Positions 6,468 through 14,524 of a DNA stretch of 21,060 nucleotides are shown here, one piece after another (the stretch's first letter is position 1; the number at the start of each line of letters is the position of its first letter). Source of the DNA: an uncultured Clostridium sp. (GTDB lineage: Bacteria; Bacillota; Clostridia; Lachnospirales; Lachnospiraceae); assembly GCA_900555045.1 (NCBI GenBank), contig USJW01000087.1:1-21060 (forward strand), given 5' to 3'. A program made the translations under genes and the position numbers. Under the pieces are notes generated by a model. That model was given only the letters and a program-made list of their open reading frames with translations, did not search any database and had not been told where the DNA came from.

Positions 6468-7784
6468 TCACTCCTTATCCGCGGTTTTAAGCAAATTTCT
6501 CAGTTCCCCGATCAAATACAGGGAGCCGGCGCAAAACAGCAGCTCTCCCTCCGCCGTGCGGCGCATCTCCTTTAGGGCGCTGGCCGCGTCCGGGTACTCT
6601 CTCACCGGGCAGCCTCCATGGCGCTTAAATTCCTGTGCCAGCGCCTCCGTGTTCATGCCGCGGCTGCTCTCCATGCGGGCGATCCCCACAGCCTCCCAGC
6701 CGACGTCTTGGCACAGGCTCTCCACCATACCGTGGTAATCCTTGTCCGACACAACGGCGAACAGCAGGTATGCCCTCCGGCCGGTTTTCTCCTTTAAGTC
6801 CCGCACCGCCTGCACGAAGGCGGCGATCCCTCCGGGGTTGTGGGCGCCGTCCAAGTACACGCCCGTAAGAACCTGCTCCATGCGCCCGGGCCAGCGGGTT
6901 TTCCTGATTCCCTCAAGGAGCGCCCGCTCCCCGACCGGAAATCCCTCCCCGCGCAAAATCGCAAGCGTCCGCACCGCCAGCGCGGCGTTCTCTGCCTGAT
7001 AGCGGGCCGCAAAAGGCACGGTGATCACGCGCGCTTTGTCCCCGAAAAGGCTCGTGCGCAGGCGAAAACCGCCGCCTGATTCCGCCTCTGTTTCATCCAA
7101 AATTTGGAAGTCCGCTGTCCCCACCGGGAACGCGGGCGCATCCATCTCTTCTGCCCGTCCAAGTATCACCTGGGAGGCCTCCGACTGGCCACTGTCGAAC
7201 ACCACCGGCACACGCCGCTTGATGATCCCGGCCTTCTCCCCCGCGATGGCGGGGATGGTATCGCCCAGATACTGTGTGTGGTCCAGGCTGATGGAGGTGA
7301 TCACACAGGCCAGCGGCCTCTCGATCACGTTGGTGGTGTCTAACCGCCCGCCCATTCCGGTCTCCAGGACGGATATGTCCACCTGCTTGTCCCGAAACAG
7401 CACCATCGCCATGTAAAAGCAAAATTCAAAAAAGGTCGGGTGGCAGTACCCTCTCCCAACCATGTCCTGTGTGACAAAATACACCGCCTGAAAGCTTTTC
7501 TCGAAGCTCTCCCGGTCCACCATCACGCCGTCGATCAGAAAGCGCTCCCGAACCTGCGTCAAATGGGGCGAGATAAAGGTCCCGGTGTGAAGCCCCGCCT
7601 CCGCAAGCACGGAGGTGAGAAAGGCGCATACGGAGCCCTTCCCGTTTGTCCCCGCCACATGTATGGCCTTCAGGGCACGGTCCGGATTGCCCATGGCCTC
7701 CAGATATGCGCGCACGTCCTCAAGTGTATTCTTTTTTCTGGTCCACATTGGAATGCCCGACAGATATTCCTCCGCATTCACCAT
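6468..7784 (-). CDS. folC: Bifunctional folylpolyglutamate synthase / dihydrofolate synthase
   Basis: FolC joins glutamate to dihydropteroate and to folates with ATP, in the cytoplasm. It shows the Mur-ligase-type ATP loop HVAGTNGKGS (about 42-51), the MGGRLDTTN motif (about 144-152), SLDHTQYLGDT (about 166-176), the GEKAGIIK block and YLDGAHNPGG in the C-terminal domain. From the ATG at 7782-7784 it has 438 residues, typical for the family. The frame is open to 7889, but the sigma-A promoter at 7825-7853 lies inside that extension and the extra residues do not match the family, so the shorter start is right. GGGAG lies 4 bases before the ATG. The 47-residue gene and the TPR gene follow in one unit. 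Confidence 0.95.
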   Translation of the reverse strand: MVNAEEYLSGIPMWTRKKNTLEDVRAYLEAMGNPDRALKAIHVAGTNGKGSVCAFLTSVLAEAGLHTGTFISPHLTQVRERFLIDGVMVDRESFEKSFQAVYFVTQDMVGRGYCHPTFFEFCFYMAMVLFRDKQVDISVLETGMGGRLDTTNVIERPLACVITSISLDHTQYLGDTIPAIAGEKAGIIKRRVPVVFDSGQSEASQVILGRAEEMDAPAFPVGTADFQILDETEAESGGGFRLRTSLFGDKARVITVPFAARYQAENAALAVRTLAILRGEGFPVGERALLEGIRKTRWPGRMEQVLTGVYLDGAHNPGGIAAFVQAVRDLKEKTGRRAYLLFAVVSDKDYHGMVESLCQDVGWEAVGIARMESSRGMNTEALAQEFKRHGGCPVREYPDAASALKEMRRTAEGELLFCAGSLYLIGELRNLLKTADKE

Positions 7785-7824
7785 AAATCTCCCTGTCTTT
7801 CCAGTCTGTTCCCAGACCTCTATC

Positions 7825-7853
7825 AGTTTAACCCAAATTTTCCCGATGTGCAA
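7825..7853 (-). promoter_or_regulatory. Sigma-A promoter of folC
   Basis: On the minus strand TTGCAC (7848-7853) and TAAACT (7825-7830) are separated by 17 bp. The predicted start point near 7818 leaves a leader of about 34 bases before the folC ATG. This supports the start chosen for folC. Confidence 0.7.
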
Positions 7854-7892
7854 CCGGATATTTCCGACAGCCTTCGACCGGATTCCCACTGA

Positions 7893-7957
7893 GCGGGCGA
7901 ATTCCGGCGCCGACCAAGTCGCTCCCGGGAACCCGAATTCCCGCCGGGCGCCCGAAT
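7893..7957. repeat. GC-rich cluster of short GAATTC-centred inverted repeats between eamA and folC
   Basis: Three related elements occur within about 65 bp: GGGCGAATTCCGGCGCC at 7895-7911, GGGAACCCGAATTCCCG near 7927-7943 and GGGCGCCCGAATT at 7945-7957. The middle one forms a 6-bp stem with a 6-nt loop (7926-7943). No T-run follows on either strand, so it is not a normal terminator. The function is unknown; it may be a remnant of a small repeat or a protein-binding site. Confidence 0.4.
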
Positions 7958-7973
7958 TTACACCGCTGCGCCG

Positions 7974-8879
7974 TCAGCTCTCCGCCACGGCGTCCTCCCT
8001 CTTTCGCCCCACCGGAACCTGCGCCAGCACGATAGCGCCGAACATGATCACACAGCCGGTAATCTCCTTGGCGCTCAGGCGCTGCCCTAAAATCAGCCAT
8101 CCGGCCAGCACCGAGATGCTGGACTCCAGGCTCAAAATCAGGGAGGCGATGGTGGGATTCATGCCCTTCTGCCCCACGATCTGCAGGGTGTAGGCCACGC
8201 CGCTGCTCATGACGCCCGCGTAGAGCACCGGCGCCCAGGCCGCGAGAAGTCCGCTCCACTGGGGCTTCTCAAATATGAGCATGCACACGCCGGACAGCGC
8301 CCCCGCCACAAAGAACTGGATGCAGGACAGCTTTACGCCGTCCGCCATGGGCGAAAAGTAGTCGATGACCAGGATGTGGACGGAGAATAAAAGCGCACAC
8401 ACCAGCATCAGGAGATCGCCCTTGCTGATGCCCTGACTGTCGCCCGACATGCAGAGCAGGTACAGGCCCGCCACGGCCATGGCCACCGCGCCCCAGATGA
8501 GCGGGCTCACCTTTTTTCCGAAAAACAGGCCCAGGATCGGCACGATCACGATGTAGCAGGCTGTGATGAACCCCGCCTTTCCCACTGAGGTGTACTGGAT
8601 CCCGAACTGCTGGAAATTGCTGGCAAGGCACAGGGCCACGCCGCAGCAGACTCCTCCGATCACCAGCATCCGCTTATCTTCCGGGGCAGCCTGGTCTCTC
8701 TCTCTTCTCCCGCGGCCTAAAAAGGGGATCACGGGCAGCAGCACCAGGCCGCCGATCAGATTTCTGGCGCAGTTGAAGGTGTAGGGCCCCACGTAGTCCA
8801 TGCCCGCGCTCTGGGCCACAAACGCCACTCCCCAGATGGTGGCGGTCAGCAGTAAAAGCAAAGAATTTTTCAGTTTCAT
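7974..8879 (-). CDS. EamA/DMT-family membrane transporter
   Basis: This is a 301-residue protein with about ten hydrophobic segments in two EamA halves, the usual layout of drug/metabolite transporters in the cytoplasmic membrane. It begins LLLLLTATIWGVAFVAQ, the typical first helix. The conserved end of the second half is visible in NPTIASLILSLESSISVLAG and LILGQRLS. Such proteins often export amino acids or other metabolites; the substrate cannot be told. It begins 27 bases after the BTAD regulator gene, and no terminator separates that gene from valS, so it may be expressed partly from the valine T-box promoter. I see no clear terminator after it. Confidence 0.9.
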   Translation of the reverse strand: MKLKNSLLLLLTATIWGVAFVAQSAGMDYVGPYTFNCARNLIGGLVLLPVIPFLGRGRRERDQAAPEDKRMLVIGGVCCGVALCLASNFQQFGIQYTSVGKAGFITACYIVIVPILGLFFGKKVSPLIWGAVAMAVAGLYLLCMSGDSQGISKGDLLMLVCALLFSVHILVIDYFSPMADGVKLSCIQFFVAGALSGVCMLIFEKPQWSGLLAAWAPVLYAGVMSSGVAYTLQIVGQKGMNPTIASLILSLESSISVLAGWLILGQRLSAKEITGCVIMFGAIVLAQVPVGRKREDAVAES

Positions 8880-8906
8880 GATGTCCTCGTTCTATCAATT
8901 GTATTC

Positions 8907-10121
8907 TCAGCCCGGTAGGATCGGGCTTAAGCTGTAGCTCACCGCCACATCCTTACGCACGTAATTGCGGTTGAAGCTGGTCAGGATCCGCCGCACGATC
9001 CGCTCCCCGTTCTCGTATGTAGTGGTCGGCAAAAGGATGATGTACTGGCTGACGCTATAGCGGGAAAACGCGTCGCTGGAGCGCAGCGAGGCCTTGATGG
9101 ACTGCTTTAGGCGCTCCATGGCCCGGGCCTGAATCTCCGGCTTTAACGTCCTGCCCCGCCGGTCGCTGACCGTAAGGAGGCATAAGTAGATGGAGTCGCC
9201 GCTGCGCTCCACCCCGCGCTGTTCGATCTGGAACAGGCGCTTGAACACGGAGTACTCGCAGAGGTACGCGCCGTTCTGGGTAGAGCTGGCCTCGTTTAAC
9301 TCCCTCTGGATCTGGTCCAGCTTGGCGAGAGCCGGCTGCTCCCGGATGCTGACCACCCGGTACAGCTCCTTGAAGCTCTCCGACGGCGTGATCAGCTTTT
9401 CCCGGTAGAACCGCTCCGTGGTCTCGTTGTAGAGCGCAAGCGCCTCCTCCTGGCGCCCGGCCAGATAGCAGGCGCTGATCAGATGGTAGTAAAAATTTTC
9501 ATCGAACGGATCGATGGCGGCCGCCCGCCGGCACAGCGCGATGGTCTCCTCGTACCGCTTCTCGCCGGTCAAGTAGGTGGCGGTCCGGCACACCAGCTTC
9601 TGGTACATGGAGTGGTAGAAGGCGCTGATGGGGATCACCCAGGACTCATCGCCCAGCTTTGGGAGAAAATCTCCCTTGTACAGCTCCACCGCCTCCATGG
9701 CCAGGTCCATAAGCCCGCTCATGGGCCTCGCCGGATCGAGCACCAGGTGGCAGAGCTCCTCAAAGCGCTCTACGTCCACCTTGCAGTCGCAGGCGGCGGT
9801 ACTGAAGGAGTAGGTTCCGTGCCGGTTGACGATCAGCTCCTGGGCCGGAAAGCCGGCGCTCTCCAACATGCGCCGGACCCGGAACACCAGTGTCTTTAAG
9901 GCCCCGTAGGGATTGTCCTGGGACTCGTCGGGCCAGATGGCCGCGAAGAGGTCCCCGATTCCCAGCTCCTTTTTTCGGTTCATGATCAGGAAGCACAGCA
10001 GACTCCAGGCCTTTCTGGACCGGTTGTCGCTGTCCCCCATGGACTGGCTGCCGCGCGTAAGGGAGAAGCTCCCCAGTGTATTGACCTGAATGACTTGTCG
10101 TTCCTCTGATGTGTGGTTCAT
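8907..10121 (-). CDS. SARP-like regulator: winged helix, BTAD domain and a degenerate GGDEF-like C-terminal domain
   Basis: Residues about 14-108 look like an OmpR-type winged helix (NRSRKAWSLLCFLIMNRKKE, LKTLVFRVRRMLE, NRHGTYSF). Residues about 115-262 are a bacterial transcriptional activator (BTAD) domain with TPR-like helices (DVERFEELCHL, AAAIDPFDENFYYHLISACY, EALALYNET). The last 110 residues resemble the second half of a GGDEF domain: SDAFSRYSVSQYIILLPTTT followed by ENGERIVRRI, where SVSQY stands in place of GGDEF, so cyclase activity is not expected. The ATG at 10119-10121 has GAGGGGG 10 bases upstream; a TTG two codons earlier is less likely. It starts 38 bases after valS. Targets and signal are unknown; a GGDEF relic could bind a ligand or a partner. 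Confidence 0.82.
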   Translation of the reverse strand: MNHTSEERQVIQVNTLGSFSLTRGSQSMGDSDNRSRKAWSLLCFLIMNRKKELGIGDLFAAIWPDESQDNPYGALKTLVFRVRRMLESAGFPAQELIVNRHGTYSFSTAACDCKVDVERFEELCHLVLDPARPMSGLMDLAMEAVELYKGDFLPKLGDESWVIPISAFYHSMYQKLVCRTATYLTGEKRYEETIALCRRAAAIDPFDENFYYHLISACYLAGRQEEALALYNETTERFYREKLITPSESFKELYRVVSIREQPALAKLDQIQRELNEASSTQNGAYLCEYSVFKRLFQIEQRGVERSGDSIYLCLLTVSDRRGRTLKPEIQARAMERLKQSIKASLRSSDAFSRYSVSQYIILLPTTTYENGERIVRRILTSFNRNYVRKDVAVSYSLSPILPG

Positions 10122-10159
10122 GTGCAATCTTCCCCCTCACTGTTCGCAGTCACCGCTAC

Positions 10160-12802
10160 CTACCCCAGAAGCTGTGCCAGACGAGCCTTCACCTGCTCCA
10201 TCATCTGGTTGTATTTCTCCAGCTTTGCCCGCTCGGCGTCGATCTTTGCCTGGGGAGCGCGGCTCACAAATTTCTCGTTGTTCAACATGCCGTTGGAGCG
10301 GGCCAACTCGCCCTCCAACCGCTTTTCCTCGCCCTTTAAGCGCTCAATCTCTTTCTCGATGTCCACCAGGTCCGCGAAAGGCATGTAGATGGCTGCCTTG
10401 GGGATCACCGCGGAGACCGCGTCGGAGGCGATTCCCTCCCGGTCCTTCTGCAGCACAATCTCGTTGGCGTAGCCCAAGGTGGCGAAGAAGCTCCGGCTGT
10501 GCTCAAAAATTCCAAGTAGCGCCTCGTCCTCGCTGACCACGTACACCTTGGCCTTCTTGCTGGGCGGAACGTTCATGTTGGCGCGGACGCCGCGGATGGC
10601 GCGAACCGCCTCCTTGATGGTCTCGGTTGCGTTCTCCTCGTCCGCGAAGTTCCACTCCTCCTGGTAAGCCGGCCACTGGGACACCATGATGGTGGCCTCC
10701 TCGTCCTGGAGGTTGCAGAAGATCTCCTCCGTGATGAACGGCATGAAGGGATGTAACAGCTTCAGGGCCCGGATCAGCACGGTCTTTAAGGTCCAGATGG
10801 CCGCGGCCTTGGTGGCATCATCTTCATTGTACAGCCTGGGCTTAACCATTTCAATATACCAATCGCAAAATTCTTCCCAGATAAAGTCGTAAACCTTCTG
10901 GAGCGCGATTCCCAGCTCAAAACGGTCCAGATTCTCGGTCACATCCTTCGCCAGGGTGTTGACCTTGGAGAGAATCCAGCGGTCCGCCATGGTCAGGCTC
11001 TCCAGGGTGACACCGCTCACATCCGGGGCCTTCTCAATGTTCATCATGATGAAGCGGGAGGCGTTCCACACCTTGTTTGCGAAGTTGCGGCTGTTCTCCA
11101 CCCGCTCCCAGTAGAAGCGCATGTCGTTGCCTGGGGCGTTGCCGGTGATGAGCGTCATGCGCAGCGCGTCGGCGCCGTACTTGTCGATCACCTCCAGGGG
11201 ATCGATGCCGTTGCCCAGGGATTTGCTCATCTTGCGGCCCTGGGAGTCGCGCACCAGACCGTGGATCAGCACCGTGTTGAAGGGGCACTTTCCGGTCTGC
11301 TCGATTCCGGAGAACACCATGCGGATAACCCAGAAGAGGATGATGTCGTAGCCGGTCACCAGCACGTCCGTGGGATAGAAGTAATCCAAATCCTCCGTCT
11401 TCTCGGGCCAGCCCAGGGTGGAGAAGGGCCACAGCGCGGAGGAGAACCAGGTGTCTAAGGTGTCCTCGTCCTGCTTAAAGTGGGTGCCGCCGCACTTGGG
11501 GCACTTGCAGGGCGCTTCCTTGGCCACCACGATCTCGCCGCAGTCCTGGCAGTAGTAGGCCGGGATCCGGTGTCCCCACCACAGCTGGCGGGAGATGCAC
11601 CAGTCGCGGATGTTCTCCAGCCAGTGCAGGTAGGTCTTTCCGAAGCTCTCGGGCACAAATTTCAGCTCGCCGGACTTTAAGGCTTCGATGGCGGGCTTCG
11701 CCATCTCCTCCATCTTCACGAACCACTGCTGCTTCACCATGGGCTCCACGGTCGTGCCGCAGCGGTCGTGGGTGCCCACGTTGTGGGAGTGGGGAACCAC
11801 CTTCACCAGCAGGCCCTGGGCCTTCAAATCCTCCACCATGGCCTTTCTGGCCGCGTAGCGGTCCATGCCGAAGTAGGGGCCGGGGACATTGACCGTTGCG
11901 TCGTCGTTTAAGATCACGATCTCCTCCAGGTTGTGGCGCTTGCCCACCTCGAAGTCGTTGGGGTCGTGGGCGGGCGTGATCTTAACGCAGCCGGTTCCGA
12001 ACTCCTTGTCCACGTAGTCGTCGGCGATCACCGGGATCTCGCGGTCGGTCAGCGGCAGCTTTAACATCTTGCCCACAATGTCCTTGTAGCGCTCGTCGTC
12101 GGGGTTTACAGCCACCGCGGTGTCGCCGAGCATAGTCTCCGGGCGGGTGGTTGCGATCTCAACAAAGCGTCCGGGCTCTCCCACCACCGGGTAGTTGATG
12201 TGCCAGAAGAAGCCGTCCTGCTCCTCGTGCTCCACCTCTGCGTCGGAGATGGAGGTCTGGCAGACCGGGCACCAGTTGATGATGCGGGAGCCCTTGTAGA
12301 TGTATCCCTTCTCGTACAGCTTGACAAAAACCTCCAAGACCGCGTCGGAGCAGCCCTCGTCCATGGTGAAGCGCTCTCTGTCCCAGTCCGCGGAGGAGCC
12401 CATCTTGTGCAGCTGCTTCACGATGCGCGCGCCGTACTCTTTTCTCCAGTCCCAGCACTTTTCCAGGAAGCCCTCGCGCCCCAGATCTCTCTTGTCGATG
12501 CCCTCTTTTCTGAGCTTATCGATCACCTTGACCTCGGTGGCGATGGCCGCATGGTCGGTTCCGGGCTGCCACAGAGCCTCGTAGCCCTGCATGCGCTTGT
12601 AGCGGATCAGGATGTCCTGCATGGTGTTGTCTAAGGCATGTCCCATGTGCAGCTGGCCGGTGATGTTTGGCGGGGGCATCACGATGGTGAAGGGCTTCTT
12701 ATCCCGGTTCACCTGGGCATGGAAATATTTTCCGTCCAGCCATTTCTGGTACAGGCGGTCCTCTATGTCCGCCGGATTGTAGGTCTTCTCCAACTCTTTC
12801 AT
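10160..12802 (-). CDS. valS: Valyl-tRNA synthetase
   Basis: ValS charges tRNA-Val with valine in the cytoplasm. From the ATG at 12800-12802 it has 880 residues, typical for bacterial ValS. The class I motifs are intact: HMGH (52-55) in PPPNITGQLHMGH, and KMSKS (524-528). The editing domain has TTRPETMLGD (about 218-227). A zinc knuckle of four cysteines (418, 421, 434, 437) lies before the KMSKS half. The C-terminal 60 residues form the tRNA-binding coiled coil. AAGGAG lies about 11 bases before the ATG. The frame is open upstream into the T-box leader as far as 12940, but that part is non-coding. Transcription is controlled by the T-box leader. Confidence 0.97.
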   Translation of the reverse strand: MKELEKTYNPADIEDRLYQKWLDGKYFHAQVNRDKKPFTIVMPPPNITGQLHMGHALDNTMQDILIRYKRMQGYEALWQPGTDHAAIATEVKVIDKLRKEGIDKRDLGREGFLEKCWDWRKEYGARIVKQLHKMGSSADWDRERFTMDEGCSDAVLEVFVKLYEKGYIYKGSRIINWCPVCQTSISDAEVEHEEQDGFFWHINYPVVGEPGRFVEIATTRPETMLGDTAVAVNPDDERYKDIVGKMLKLPLTDREIPVIADDYVDKEFGTGCVKITPAHDPNDFEVGKRHNLEEIVILNDDATVNVPGPYFGMDRYAARKAMVEDLKAQGLLVKVVPHSHNVGTHDRCGTTVEPMVKQQWFVKMEEMAKPAIEALKSGELKFVPESFGKTYLHWLENIRDWCISRQLWWGHRIPAYYCQDCGEIVVAKEAPCKCPKCGGTHFKQDEDTLDTWFSSALWPFSTLGWPEKTEDLDYFYPTDVLVTGYDIILFWVIRMVFSGIEQTGKCPFNTVLIHGLVRDSQGRKMSKSLGNGIDPLEVIDKYGADALRMTLITGNAPGNDMRFYWERVENSRNFANKVWNASRFIMMNIEKAPDVSGVTLESLTMADRWILSKVNTLAKDVTENLDRFELGIALQKVYDFIWEEFCDWYIEMVKPRLYNEDDATKAAAIWTLKTVLIRALKLLHPFMPFITEEIFCNLQDEEATIMVSQWPAYQEEWNFADEENATETIKEAVRAIRGVRANMNVPPSKKAKVYVVSEDEALLGIFEHSRSFFATLGYANEIVLQKDREGIASDAVSAVIPKAAIYMPFADLVDIEKEIERLKGEEKRLEGELARSNGMLNNEKFVSRAPQAKIDAERAKLEKYNQMMEQVKARLAQLLG

Positions 12803-12880
12803 GGTTCTCACTTCTCCTTCTTGGTATTTAAGTGTCTGATCTGTTTTAACTGTACAGGCGGCCATGCTCTGTGGGGCAGC

Positions 12881-12921
12881 AAAAACGCCCTCTGCAGACT
12901 GCCTGTAGCCTGCAAAGGGCG
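12881..12921 (-). terminator. Regulated terminator of the valS T-box leader
   Basis: On the minus strand CGCCCTTTGCAG (12910-12921) pairs with CTGCAGAGGGCG (12886-12897) with one G-U pair, and five T follow (12881-12885). It overlaps the 3' side needed by the T-box antiterminator, as expected for transcriptional attenuation. Confidence 0.9.
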
Positions 12922-13165
12922 ATCGTAACCGCGGTACCACCTTTGTTCGCCGGGATCCCCGGCCTCATTTGGCTGTTAACGGGCGCCGCCCGGGAACACC
13001 TACACAGCCCCAGCTCGATCCACTCGCTGCGGCCTTTTGGCACTCCGGCTCAGAAGTCACTTCCGCTGCGCCTCACCCGGACGGCCTTTCAGCCTTTGAG
13101 CCGTCCTCTCTGCCGGTGGCGCCGGCGTACTCCTCTTCCTCACTGCCTTTTCCTGTTACATATAC
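12881..13165 (-). promoter_or_regulatory. T-box riboswitch leader of valS, probable GUG (Val) specifier
   Basis: The leader carries the conserved T-box sequence (AAGGTGGTACCGCGG, 12929-12943), which pairs with the tRNA acceptor end, followed by a terminator hairpin at 12881-12921. Near the 5' end a Stem I can be drawn. GGAAG pairs with CTTC(T), then an internal loop has GGAGTA on the 5' side and GAAGTGA on the 3' side, and CGC pairs with GCG above it. This is the AGUA/GAA loop E layout of specifier loops and places GUG, a valine codon, at 13058-13060. Uncharged tRNA-Val should favour the antiterminator and switch valS on. The region accounts for the gene-free stretch 12803-13209. Confidence 0.9.
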
Positions 13166-13171
13166 TTTCTC

Positions 13172-13200
13172 ATGATAATGACAAACCGCAAATTTGTCAA
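13172..13200 (-). promoter_or_regulatory. Sigma-A promoter of the valS T-box leader
   Basis: On the minus strand a perfect TTGACA (13195-13200) and TATCAT (13172-13177) are separated by 17 bp. It begins 9 bases after the ybaK stop codon, with no terminator in between, so transcripts of the upstream operon may also enter the T-box leader. Confidence 0.88.
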
Positions 13201-13209
13201 GCAGTTTCT

Positions 13210-13695
13210 TTACGCGGTTTCCTGCTCTCTCCAGCCCTTGCACACGTCCACCCAGGCCTTGTAGCCGGAGGAGCGCTCCAAGTCCGGGATTGTAAGATGC
13301 ACCGCGCTGTTGGCGCTTCCGCAGGCGGGATACACCACGTCAAACCGCTTTAAGGACTCGTCCAGATACACCTCAACCCCGTCCTTCACGCCGAAGGGGC
13401 ACACACCGCCCACCGCGTGTCCCACCAGGCTCTCGGCCTCCTGTGGGGACAGCATCTTCGCCTTCACGCCGAAGGTGTCCTTGTACCGGCGGTTGTCCAC
13501 CTTCACGTCGCCGGCCGCCACCACTAACACCGGATGGCCGTCCACCATAAAGGATAAGGTCTTCGCGATGCGCGCCGGCTCGCAGCCCACCGCCAGAGCC
13601 GCCAGCTCCACCGTGGCGCTGGAAACCTCAAATACCTTCACCCTGTCTCCCAGCCCGAAACTCTCAAGATGTCGTTTTGCAATGTCAAAAGCCAT
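13210..13695 (-). CDS. YbaK/EbsC-family aminoacyl-tRNA deacylase (trans-editing)
   Basis: This 161-residue protein belongs to the YbaK/ProX editing family, which removes wrongly attached amino acids (for example Cys or Ala from tRNA-Pro) in trans. It has the conserved Lys45 in RIAKTLSF, which aligns with the catalytic lysine of YbaK, the DVKVDNRRYK stretch, and the GGVCPFG motif (about 95-101). The ATG at 13693-13695 has GGAGGA 8 bases upstream. It begins 16 bases after the TPR gene, so it is the fourth gene of the DUF5717-DUF5716-TPR operon. The exact tRNA and amino acid cannot be told from sequence. Confidence 0.9.
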   Translation of the reverse strand: MAFDIAKRHLESFGLGDRVKVFEVSSATVELAALAVGCEPARIAKTLSFMVDGHPVLVVAAGDVKVDNRRYKDTFGVKAKMLSPQEAESLVGHAVGGVCPFGVKDGVEVYLDESLKRFDVVYPACGSANSAVHLTIPDLERSSGYKAWVDVCKGWREQETA

Positions 13696-13711
13696 GTCTG
13701 AAATCCTCCGT

Positions 13712-14524
13712 CTATATCATCACCCGGTACTCCTGCTTCCACTGCTTGATCAGCTTAGAAGCGCCGTCCGCCCGCTTCACCGGGTCCTTCTTAAACAGCT
13801 CCCGCAGGCGAACCACATCCTCGTTCACCAGCGCGTTCTGGCGCGCCGTCTCCATCTCCCGGTCCCACTGTGCGGTGAGCTCCCCGGTAAACAGCGCGTG
13901 GTAGCGCTCCCCGATGGGAAGAGCCGGCTCCAGGATCGTGAGAAAGTAAATCTGTTTTAAGGTGTCCATCCCCTTGTTCATGTTGTAGGCCTTGTCCAGG
14001 GCCCTAAACGCCCGGTCGAACTGAAACATCTGGGCGTAGGCCGCCCCCAGATTGTGGTAGATCCTGGCCAGAAAGCCGTCGTCCACCACTTTGTCCTTCG
14101 GGTACTCCAAAAGCCGCTCATAGCGCAGCGCAGCCTTTCCGTACTGCTTCTTGCCAAACAGGTCGTCGGCCCTGGCCTTGGCGTACTGGGCCGGGTGAAG
14201 CTTTCTCAAGCCCGCCACGGTCTGGCGGAACTTGTTCTGCTGCTGCTCCGTGTAGTAGTCGCACTCGGACAGAATCAGAAACAGCAGGTCGTCCTTGTCC
14301 CTGCCGCCGCTTAGGAGCACCTGGAGCTTGTCCGCCAGGTACGCCATATCCAACTCATCACGGATGAAGGTCAAAAGGGATTCGTCCACGAAGTCCTCCA
14401 TCACGAGCAGCGGGTGGTTGTAGATCACGTAACACAGCTCCTGGGAGGAGTAGATGTGAACGCCCAGAATCTCAATATAATAGGGATGTTTTACCGGCTC
14501 CGGCCGGCAAAGCAGCAGGCTCAT
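13712..14524 (-). CDS. TPR-like helical protein, partner of the Hsp70-like protein (function unknown)
   Basis: I do not recognise a named family for this 270-residue protein. Residues about 113-140 (YAKARADDLFGKKQYGKAAL) and 151-184 (YHNLGAAYAQMFQFDRAFRA) are TPR-like helical pairs. The N-terminal half is helical with many acidic and aromatic residues; the C-terminal part is charged. There is no signal or membrane segment, so it is cytoplasmic. The ATG overlaps the stop of the Hsp70-like gene as ATGA, and a perfect AGGAGGTG precedes it by 5 bases, showing strong, coupled translation. Position and TPRs suggest it works with that ATPase, perhaps like a co-chaperone; this is inference. Confidence 0.85.
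   Translation of the reverse strand: MSLLLCRPEPVKHPYYIEILGVHIYSSQELCYVIYNHPLLVMEDFVDESLLTFIRDELDMAYLADKLQVLLSGGRDKDDLLFLILSECDYYTEQQQNKFRQTVAGLRKLHPAQYAKARADDLFGKKQYGKAALRYERLLEYPKDKVVDDGFLARIYHNLGAAYAQMFQFDRAFRALDKAYNMNKGMDTLKQIYFLTILEPALPIGERYHALFTGELTAQWDREMETARQNALVNEDVVRLRELFKKDPVKRADGASKLIKQWKQEYRVMI

Noticed and set aside
7785..7889. N-terminal extension of folC
   Set aside because: A sigma-A promoter with 17-bp spacing lies within it, and the extra residues do not fit the family; the start at 7784 is preferred.
7440..8193. Plus-strand frames of 150 and 192 residues across the folC start
   Set aside because: They are antisense to folC, its promoter and the end of eamA; composition is typical of shadow frames in GC-rich genes.
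12871..13353. 160-residue plus-strand frame over the valS leader and the end of ybaK
   Set aside because: It runs antisense to the T-box, the valS promoter and the ybaK coding end, has low-complexity Pro/Arg/Ser content and no ribosome site.
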